A stretch of DNA of 64,000 nucleotides, taken from the NCBI RefSeq assembly GCF_007971525.1, contig NZ_CP042437.1:7502001-7566000 (forward strand), read 5' to 3'. The translations under genes were made by a program, and so were the position numbers. The DNA comes from Mucilaginibacter ginsenosidivorax. Its GTDB lineage: Bacteria; Bacteroidota; Bacteroidia; Sphingobacteriales; Sphingobacteriaceae. A model generated the notes under the pieces. The model saw only the letters and a program-made list of their open reading frames with translations, did not search any database and had not been told where the DNA came from. Below, piece by piece: positions 57,721-64,000 of the stretch (the stretch's first letter is position 1; every line of letters begins with the position of its first letter).

Positions 57721-60324
57721 ATGACCAACACTACAGAACAAAGTTTCCTAAATAACGAAAATATCTTTCGTATCCTCATAGAAGAGTCGCCAAGCCCGGT
57801 TGGTTTATATATAGGGCAAGATATGGTGATAAAAATTGCCAACAAATCCATTATCAAAATATTTGCAAAAGGCGATGATGTTGTTGGCAAACGTTATTTT
57901 GATTTATTGCCAGAGCTAAAAACACAGCCCGTTTTTGATATTCTTAATAATGTTTACCATACAGGGGTAGCTTACGAGGCAACAGAAGCGCGGGTTGATA
58001 TTGTTGTAAATGGAAGCCTTGAAACATTTTACTTTAATTTTGTATTTACGCCGATAAAGAATAGCAACGGCCAGGTTTGGGGAGTTTTAAATACGGCTGC
58101 AGATGTTACGGAACTGGTATTAACCCGCCTAAAATTAAAAGAAAGCGAAGAACGTAAACAATTTACCTTACACGCTGCCGAAATAGGCACCTGGGATCTT
58201 TATCCACCCCAACAAATTGTGATTTGGGACGACCGCTGCAAAGAATTGTGTGGTTTTTTGGCAGGCGAGGAAGTAACGTATAACGATATTTTCAGGCACA
58301 TCCATCCTGAAGATGAGTTTAGGGTTAGGGAGGCTGTCCAGAATGCGTACAATCCGCTGTCTGACGGTAATTACGATATAACATTCAGAACAATAAACCG
58401 GGATGGGAGCCTGAAGCATTGGATTCAATGTAAAGGCAAGGCTTATTTCGGACTGGATAACCAGCTTTGGCGTTTTGCCGGCATCATAATAGACGTTACC
58501 CGCGAGCAATTAGATAGACAAGAGCAACGAAAGTTGATAGCGCTGGTTGAAAACACCGCCGATACCATTGTACTCAGCGGCGATTCTGCCGATGTTACTT
58601 ATATAAATAAGGCAGGTATCAATTTATTGGGTATAAATAATGATGCGGAAGCACCAACATCAGGCCTTGCTTATTTTCATGAAAATGACAGGCAAATTGT
58701 AACCAATAAAATATTACCTGCTATACAGCAAAACGGTGAATGGAGCGGCGAGATAAGATACAGGCATTTTGAAACAGGCGAAGCTATACCTGTATACATC
58801 AATTCGTTTAGTATCAATGATGGCTTTACAGATAAACCTATTGGTATGGCAACCGTTGCCCGCGATCTGAGGCCCGAAAAGAATGCCTATAATGAACAAT
58901 ACAAATTATTAACACTGATTGATCACAGCTCTGATTTTGTAAGCCTGTCCGATCTGGATGGCAATGTAAGTTATGTTAATGCTGCGGGGAGGCTTATGTT
59001 AGGCATAAAAAGCCAGCAGGAACTTGAGCGACATAATAGCGAATATTTAGTACAGTCGGAATTAGTTAAATTGGCCAATAACGTAAACAAGGGCCTGATG
59101 AAAGATGGCAAATGGTCGGGCGAGATCAATTTTAGACATTTTGAAACTGGCGAGGCAATCCCTGTTTACGGAACCACCATGCTGGTTTATGATTCGGTTA
59201 CCGGTAAACCGCAAGGCCGCGCAACAATAGCGCGCGATATGCGCCGCGAAATTGCCGACAGGCAAGAACTGAACGAACAAATCAGGCAGTTTGAGTTTGT
59301 TACCGATTTTATGCCTGTACAATTATGGACAGCCAGTGCCGATGGTGATATTGATTATGTAAACCGGCGCACTACAGACTATTTTGGAACAGGCCAGGAA
59401 CAGCTAATTGGTACATCGTGGCTAAGCCTGGTACATCCCGAAGATACCGAGGGATGTGTAGCCGCCTGGACATTATCTGTTAAAACCGGAAACATATACC
59501 AATACGAGTTTAGATTGCTCGATAAAAACCGGGTTTATAAATGGCACCTTGCACAGGCCTTGCCTTTTGTTAACGACGGAAAGATTGTGAAATGGTTTGG
59601 CACCAATACTGATATAGATGAGCAAAAGCAACTACAGCGTCAAAAAGACGATTTTTTAGGCATCGCAAGTCATGAGTTGAAAACGCCGGTAACCAGCATA
59701 AAAGCTTACGCGCAGGTGCTGGGTGCAATGCTTACCCGGGAGGGAGAAACAAAAAAGGCCGAAATGGTAGCAAGAATGGATGCCCAGGTAAACCGGCTTA
59801 CTAATTTAATAGGCGATTTGCTGGATGTTACCAAAATAAACTCGGGCAGGTTACAATTTAATAAAGTATGGTTTGATTTTAACCAGGCAGTAAAAGAAAC
59901 GATGGATGATTTGCAGCACACCACAAAAAAGCATAAGCTGGTGGCAGATTTTACCGAAACCGGCCATATTTACTCGGATAAAGACCGCATAAGTCAGGTA
60001 ATCACCAACCTGATAACTAACGCGATAAAATATTCGCCACATACTGATCAGATAATTATAAGCACCCGGTTAAAAAACAACGAAGCTATTGCTTGTGTGC
60101 AGGATTTTGGCATAGGCATACCCGATAATAAAAAAGACAGGGTATTTGAACAATTTTACAGAGTTAGTGGCGACAAGCAACATACCTTCCCCGGTTTGGG
60201 ATTAGGATTATATATCTCGTCGGAAATAATTAAACGTGAAGGTGGCCGAATGTGGGTAAACAGCGTTGAAGGAAAAGGATCTACTTTTTGTTTTGCTTTA
60301 CCCGTTGAGGGGAATGAGCAATAA
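57721..60324 (+). CDS. Multi-PAS sensor histidine kinase
   Basis: An 867-residue soluble kinase without membrane spans. There are five PAS modules (about 10-140, 145-265, 270-390, 395-515, 520-640), the second and fifth of PAS-3 type (WDDRCKELCGFLAGEE; YVNRRTTDYFGTGQEQLIG). PAS 3 and 4 are an internal duplication: both carry WSGEI-RHFETGEAIPVY and an ARD(L/M)R end. HisKA (GIASHELKTPVTSIKAYAQV, about 647) and HATPase (LITNAIKYS, DFGIGIP, GLGLGLYIS) follow. It is divergent from kaiC and may belong to the same signalling network. No receiver domain. Confidence 0.93.
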   Translation: MTNTTEQSFLNNENIFRILIEESPSPVGLYIGQDMVIKIANKSIIKIFAKGDDVVGKRYFDLLPELKTQPVFDILNNVYHTGVAYEATEARVDIVVNGSLETFYFNFVFTPIKNSNGQVWGVLNTAADVTELVLTRLKLKESEERKQFTLHAAEIGTWDLYPPQQIVIWDDRCKELCGFLAGEEVTYNDIFRHIHPEDEFRVREAVQNAYNPLSDGNYDITFRTINRDGSLKHWIQCKGKAYFGLDNQLWRFAGIIIDVTREQLDRQEQRKLIALVENTADTIVLSGDSADVTYINKAGINLLGINNDAEAPTSGLAYFHENDRQIVTNKILPAIQQNGEWSGEIRYRHFETGEAIPVYINSFSINDGFTDKPIGMATVARDLRPEKNAYNEQYKLLTLIDHSSDFVSLSDLDGNVSYVNAAGRLMLGIKSQQELERHNSEYLVQSELVKLANNVNKGLMKDGKWSGEINFRHFETGEAIPVYGTTMLVYDSVTGKPQGRATIARDMRREIADRQELNEQIRQFEFVTDFMPVQLWTASADGDIDYVNRRTTDYFGTGQEQLIGTSWLSLVHPEDTEGCVAAWTLSVKTGNIYQYEFRLLDKNRVYKWHLAQALPFVNDGKIVKWFGTNTDIDEQKQLQRQKDDFLGIASHELKTPVTSIKAYAQVLGAMLTREGETKKAEMVARMDAQVNRLTNLIGDLLDVTKINSGRLQFNKVWFDFNQAVKETMDDLQHTTKKHKLVADFTETGHIYSDKDRISQVITNLITNAIKYSPHTDQIIISTRLKNNEAIACVQDFGIGIPDNKKDRVFEQFYRVSGDKQHTFPGLGLGLYISSEIIKREGGRMWVNSVEGKGSTFCFALPVEGNEQ

Positions 60325-60435
60325 ATTTTACCTTTTGACTAACAAAAGGTTTTGACATCTAATACAACTGCGTGATACAAAAACTGAAACATTAACTCCC
60401 ATATAATGTTGTGTTTATATAATATATATATAGCC

Positions 60436-60906
60436 ATGGGAGTATTACAACATATCCAGCATCAGATCTCGGCACTTAACGATCTGATCAAAATAAATAA
60501 CGACCGCATTGCCGGTTATCAGAAAGCGTCGGACGATTCGACAGACAATGACCTGGTTTTGCTCTTCAACGAATATGTTGATCAAAGTAAAAGTAATGTA
60601 ACCGAGTTAAAAGAATATATACTGTTTTTAGGCGGACAACCAACTGATGGAACTACATTATCAGGCAAATTTTATCACACCTGGATTAACCTGAAAGCTG
60701 TACTTATTAATAAAGACAGGCAGGGCATATTGGCGGATTGCGAATACGGCGAAGATGTAATCATCAAGGCATACAGAAAAGCGCAGGACGATAAGGAACT
60801 TATTTGGGAAGATGATAAAGTTGTAAATCTTTTGGCTTGGCAGCTGGAGGGTTTTAAAACATCACACCGAACTATTAAGGCATTACGTGAAGCTGTAAAT
60901 ATTTAA
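60436..60906 (+). CDS. PA2169/DUF2383 family four-helix-bundle protein
   Basis: A 156-residue ferritin-like helical protein (LNDLIKINNDRIAGYQKASD; LLFNEYVDQSKSNVTELKEY; DCEYGEDVIIKAYRKAQDD). I chose the ATG at 60436, giving the family N-terminus; the frame opens at 60406. The family is stress-associated, of unknown chemistry. Ten bases before the next small gene, so probably cotranscribed with it. Confidence 0.82.
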   Translation: MGVLQHIQHQISALNDLIKINNDRIAGYQKASDDSTDNDLVLLFNEYVDQSKSNVTELKEYILFLGGQPTDGTTLSGKFYHTWINLKAVLINKDRQGILADCEYGEDVIIKAYRKAQDDKELIWEDDKVVNLLAWQLEGFKTSHRTIKALREAVNI

Positions 60907-60916
60907 CCGTTTTACT

Positions 60917-61246
60917 ATGAATAGCTCCGATCATTCCTTTTTTGATGAGTATAAACCCTTACATGTGCCTCACGAATATTCGGCCTCGGCATGTGTGCAA
61001 AATAACGTTGTGTTTGCACTTGCCCAGTTAGGCGAGGCAACAGCTGGTGAGGTTGCCGCAAAGCTAAGCCTTCTTGAACCAGGCACACACCCCGAAACTC
61101 ACCAAAAAAATGCCGACGATATACTTAATTACCTTTTTGATAAAGGATTGATAAAAGCAAACAATGTTGGCGGTCAATTGGCTTTTAATTTAAGCAAGAT
61201 CAGGGAAGCTAACTCCGGCAAAGCCGATAGTCTTTTTAAGGATTAA
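60917..61246 (+). CDS. Small hypothetical protein, possible winged-helix fold
   Basis: A 109-residue soluble protein. VFALAQLGEATAGEVAAKLS followed by ILNYLFDKGLIKANNVGGQL reads like a winged-helix DNA-binding or protein-interaction domain, but I do not recognise a family. It follows the DUF2383-like gene in a probable operon. Its 3' end overlaps the convergent gene by 11 bases. Confidence 0.65.
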   Translation: MNSSDHSFFDEYKPLHVPHEYSASACVQNNVVFALAQLGEATAGEVAAKLSLLEPGTHPETHQKNADDILNYLFDKGLIKANNVGGQLAFNLSKIREANSGKADSLFKD

Positions 61247-61625
61247 CCGGGTTTATTGGCTTAGCCGAAATGATGCTGTCTACAACAAACACGCTAACCC
61301 CCCGCCATGGCAGGGTATGGAGGTATTCTTTATAATGTAACTCCAGGTACGATCCGGCATTGTTGTTTAATTGTTGTGCCACTTTTTCATCGGTTACCGA
61401 AAACATAAATTCGTTTGAAGCTATGCTGCCCTGCGCTTGTGTACGTATGCCGTTTTGTATCAGCCTGCCTTCATACGTTTTGAACACGTATCCTTTTTTT
61501 ACAAAATAATTCATGGTACCCGCCTTCGCACCCTCGCCAAAAACAAAATAAAAACGATAGTAAAAAAAACCTGCGAAAAGTAACAGTACTATTAATAAAA
61601 GAATTACCCTGGTTTTGATCTTCAT
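61236..61625 (-). CDS. Single-span membrane protein, unrecognised
   Basis: A 129-residue protein with an N-terminal membrane anchor (VILLLIVLLLFAGFFYYRFYF, about residues 7-27) and an exported domain (GTMNYFVKKGYVFKTYEGRL; YLELHYKEYLHTLPWRG). Small Bacteroidota proteins of this type are often mislabelled 6-phosphogluconate dehydrogenase, without catalytic motifs. Function unknown. Confidence 0.7.
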   Translation of the reverse strand: MKIKTRVILLLIVLLLFAGFFYYRFYFVFGEGAKAGTMNYFVKKGYVFKTYEGRLIQNGIRTQAQGSIASNEFMFSVTDEKVAQQLNNNAGSYLELHYKEYLHTLPWRGVSVFVVDSIISAKPINPVNP

Positions 61626-61807
61626 GGATGGTATTTTTAATTAGTTAAAGCTACAAAAAGTTAAGATGTAGCATACGAAAAATCAGATAAAAAGGCTCTT
61701 CGATTCATAATTATTTCCTAAAGGTTAAATAAAAAATTTATTACTAATAATTACCCATATTGAGTTTAAACTCTAACTTTATCTGAGTTTATCAAAAATT
61801 AATAAAA

Positions 61808-63289
61808 ATGCCCGCCGAATTATCGCCCGTTTTGCCAGATGAGATTTTCAAAATCATATTCGAAAAATCCCCGGGCTCGTTGTTGGTAAAGGCTGATGCA
61901 CCGCATTTTACAATTATGGCGGCTAATGAAGCCTATTTAACCATAACAAATGCCACCCGCGAACTGATTATTGGCAAAAGCTTTTTCCGGGTATTTCCAG
62001 ACGATGATGATGACCCTGAAGATGAAACAGGCGCCCGTAAAACATTTACCAAAGTAGTACAAACAGGGCAAAAAATTGATATCCCAAGTTATCGTTATGA
62101 TACCCGCGACCCGGAAACCGGGGATTACCGGGTGAGGTATTGGTCATGTAGCAATGTGCCTTTTAATGGCCCCGATGGTAAGGTTGCTTATATTTTAAAT
62201 ACCATTGCCGAAATAACCGGCGAAGTAAACGCTAAAGAAGCTGCGATAGAAAGCGAAAACCGGTTGCGCCTTGCAGCCGAAGCCACGGGCTTTGCAACTT
62301 TTGATTGGGATTTTAAAGACGAAATAAGATTATGTTCGCCTCAGTTAGCCGAGTTACTTGGCCATCCGGCAAGCAGCAGGCTATCATCAATAGAAGCATT
62401 TCAAAAGCAGGTGCTGCCCGAAGATGCGCGGGTAATAACTAACGCCCTAAATGAGGCTGTAAAAACCGGCATTTATGCGTATGACGTAAGAGTAGTTTGG
62501 CCCGATGGAAGCATCCACTGGTTAAGCATCAAAGGCAAATTAGTTACCGCAGAGCGGCAAAAACCGGTCAGAATGCTGGGTACAGTTATTGATATAAGTG
62601 AAGTAAAGCGAGATGAGATAAGAAAAAATGATTTTATAGCCATGGCCAGTCATGAGTTAAAAACACCATTGACTTCCATTAAATCATATATCCAGGTACT
62701 TGCAAAAAAATTAGCTGCAAATAATGATGCTTTTGTTGATAATGCTTTAAGTAAAGCCAATAACCAGGTTAATAAAATGACCGATCTGATTCATGGTTTT
62801 CTTGATCTTTCGAAGCTGGAATCGGGCAAACTGCAGCTTAAACCCGAATTGTTTGATATGAACAGGCTTTTAGGCGATTGCATAGCCGAGTTGCTGCTGT
62901 CAACGTACAGCCATACAATAATTTTCGATAATTCACATATCGTAAACGTTACCGGGGATAAAGAAAAACTGGGCCAGGTTGTTGGCAATTTTTTGAGCAA
63001 TGCTGTAAAATACTCGGCCAAGGGCACCAGGATTACAGTTAATAGTACCATTACCGATGGGTTGGTGACTGTAGCAGTTACTGATCAGGGCGTGGGCATT
63101 AAACTAAAAGATCATAAGAAGGTATTTCATCGTTTTTACCGGGTAGATAGTGAAAAAATAAAAAATGTCTCGGGCTTCGGCATAGGGCTTTACCTGTCGG
63201 CCGAGATTGTGCAAAGCCATAAGGGTAAAATTTGGGTTGAAAGTACCGAAGGGGCGGGTTCGACCTTTTATTTTAGTATCCCACTTTAA
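61808..63289 (+). CDS. PAS sensor histidine kinase
   Basis: A 493-residue soluble kinase. PAS 1 (about 12-130) carries an acidic insert DDDDDPEDETGA; PAS 2 with PAC (about 145-265) has WDFKDEIRLCSPQLAELLGH. HisKA H-box AMASHELKTPLTSIKSYIQV (about 277), then HATPase with FLSNAVKYS, DQGVGIK and GFGIGLYLS. It is close in its transmitter to the two other kinases nearby. No regulator is adjacent. The 3' end overlaps the convergent gene by four bases. Confidence 0.92.
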   Translation: MPAELSPVLPDEIFKIIFEKSPGSLLVKADAPHFTIMAANEAYLTITNATRELIIGKSFFRVFPDDDDDPEDETGARKTFTKVVQTGQKIDIPSYRYDTRDPETGDYRVRYWSCSNVPFNGPDGKVAYILNTIAEITGEVNAKEAAIESENRLRLAAEATGFATFDWDFKDEIRLCSPQLAELLGHPASSRLSSIEAFQKQVLPEDARVITNALNEAVKTGIYAYDVRVVWPDGSIHWLSIKGKLVTAERQKPVRMLGTVIDISEVKRDEIRKNDFIAMASHELKTPLTSIKSYIQVLAKKLAANNDAFVDNALSKANNQVNKMTDLIHGFLDLSKLESGKLQLKPELFDMNRLLGDCIAELLLSTYSHTIIFDNSHIVNVTGDKEKLGQVVGNFLSNAVKYSAKGTRITVNSTITDGLVTVAVTDQGVGIKLKDHKKVFHRFYRVDSEKIKNVSGFGIGLYLSAEIVQSHKGKIWVESTEGAGSTFYFSIPL

Positions 63290-63999
63290 CGACCTGTGCT
63301 TACAGGAGTTAATTTTAACTTTTTATACGACGATAACATAAACTGCACCAGGTCGGTCATATTTAATGGCGGCTGATTAGTGGTCACGCTCAGTTTCTTT
63401 TTATCGTTTTCAAAATCAATCTCAAAATAATAGTTAGGCGCATCAACTACCTGGTCTTGTTGTTGCCAGCCGTACATTTTTTTGAGTTCGCCATGCTTAA
63501 TCCAATAATTCAAGGTATCAAGCTGAGTCCTGGATAATTTTCCGGTAAACTCTCCTTTATAAGGATCGGCATAATCCCCTCCTCTTAAATGATAATCGCC
63601 ATTTGCCGAAATTGTGATTTCAAGCTGCGGACAATCTCCATGACAGGTTGACGATAAAAAGCGGATTGCCGAGAGTTTAACATCCTTATCATAACTGTTT
63701 TTAAAATTGGTAAATTCATAAGTGCCCGGGCCAGCCAGCTTAACAGCGTTGGAGTCGATAGCTTTGATATAAAGCCGGCTTTGGGTTAGGTTCCTTATCA
63801 GGAATTTAAAATTGGTTTTATGTTTAACCCTAAAGTTATCCGCGCTTGACGTATAAATGTCAGTCATGATCAAGGTATCTTTTACAATGGCATAATGACT
63901 TTTGAATTTATCGTTTCCAACAAAATTAAAGTTAACGCGGCCTTTTTGAAAATAGAGATGCCCCAGGTCTTTATTAATCCAACGGATAGAATCCAGCTG
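63286..63999 (-). CDS. DUF6438-containing protein (5' end outside window)
   Basis: The frame stays open to the window edge, so the start is not seen; 237 codons plus the stop are visible. The C-terminal part FLSSTCHGDCPQLEITISAN and following GGDYADPYKGEFTGKLS match DUF6438, with the Cys pair CHGDC. The N-terminal visible part is beta-rich. Probably exported, but the signal region lies beyond the edge. Function unknown. An internal TTG at 63873 is not needed as a start. Confidence 0.72.
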   Translation of the reverse strand, partial: QLDSIRWINKDLGHLYFQKGRVNFNFVGNDKFKSHYAIVKDTLIMTDIYTSSADNFRVKHKTNFKFLIRNLTQSRLYIKAIDSNAVKLAGPGTYEFTNFKNSYDKDVKLSAIRFLSSTCHGDCPQLEITISANGDYHLRGGDYADPYKGEFTGKLSRTQLDTLNYWIKHGELKKMYGWQQQDQVVDAPNYYFEIDFENDKKKLSVTTNQPPLNMTDLVQFMLSSYKKLKLTPVSTGR

Positions 64000-64000
64000 T

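Overview
The window looks like a chromosomal segment of a Bacteroidota bacterium of the Sphingobacteriaceae type, closest in style to Mucilaginibacter or Pedobacter. The signs are promoters of the TAnnTTTG type, few Shine-Dalgarno sites, futalosine-pathway menaquinone genes, Bacteroidota-type families (DUF2851, KaiCBB with PAS kinases, cupin-8 proteins) and moderate GC. The genus is inferred from gene content only. No rRNA, tRNA, CRISPR array or origin was seen.

Layout. 1-3.3 kb: the end of a sulfate-assimilation operon (C-terminus of a probable sulfite reductase, cobA, a siroheme-synthase/TauE permease fusion, cysH). 3.4-6 kb: an Rpn nuclease, a GNAT enzyme, a Crp-type regulator and a small membrane protein. 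6.2-9.3 kb: a candidate structured leader RNA and a small conserved gene, duplicated by an IS1634-like element that left 544-bp direct repeats. 9.2-12.1 kb: a GH20 hexosaminidase and a cupin-8 protein. 12.3-19.5 kb: a TetR-controlled RND tripartite efflux operon with recurring TTTAAC-N3-GTTAAA operators. 19.8-22.1 kb: DinB, DUF5990 and SDR genes. 22.3-25.1 kb: mqnE, a phosphatase and mqnA.

25.2-31.3 kb: methionine supply. A metB/metC-like gene is followed by a promoter, a SAM-I riboswitch, a 36-codon leader ORF ending in a cysteine-rich tail, then metY, metX and hom. 31.3-40.3 kb: small proteins, a cysteine desulfurase, glmM, PAP2, ZIP, an M20 deacetylase, a secreted BSP-type metallopeptidase and an MFS permease. 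40.4-49.3 kb: DUF2851, PspC, HAD and CAT-like genes, cbpA-cbpM, a RAYT transposase with its REP hairpins, and a membrane-anchored MutS-like ATPase. 49.4-64 kb: a signalling region with a kinase-less PAS protein, a kaiC-kaiB-kaiB-histidine kinase operon and two further PAS histidine kinases.

Two themes recur. The first is sulfur flow: sulfate to sulfide (cysH, siroheme enzymes), then homocysteine (hom, metX, metY), with SAM and possibly cysteine sensed in the metY leader. The second is an unusual intergenic architecture. At least seven gene junctions carry runs of 7-base words that differ in sequence from junction to junction, usually arranged as two inverted arms, and in several cases they run up to or into a gene's stop codon. 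The most interesting items are these word-hairpins, the poly-cysteine leader, the 544-bp target duplication with its effect on a terminator-controlled gene, the RAYT/REP cluster and the kai operon.
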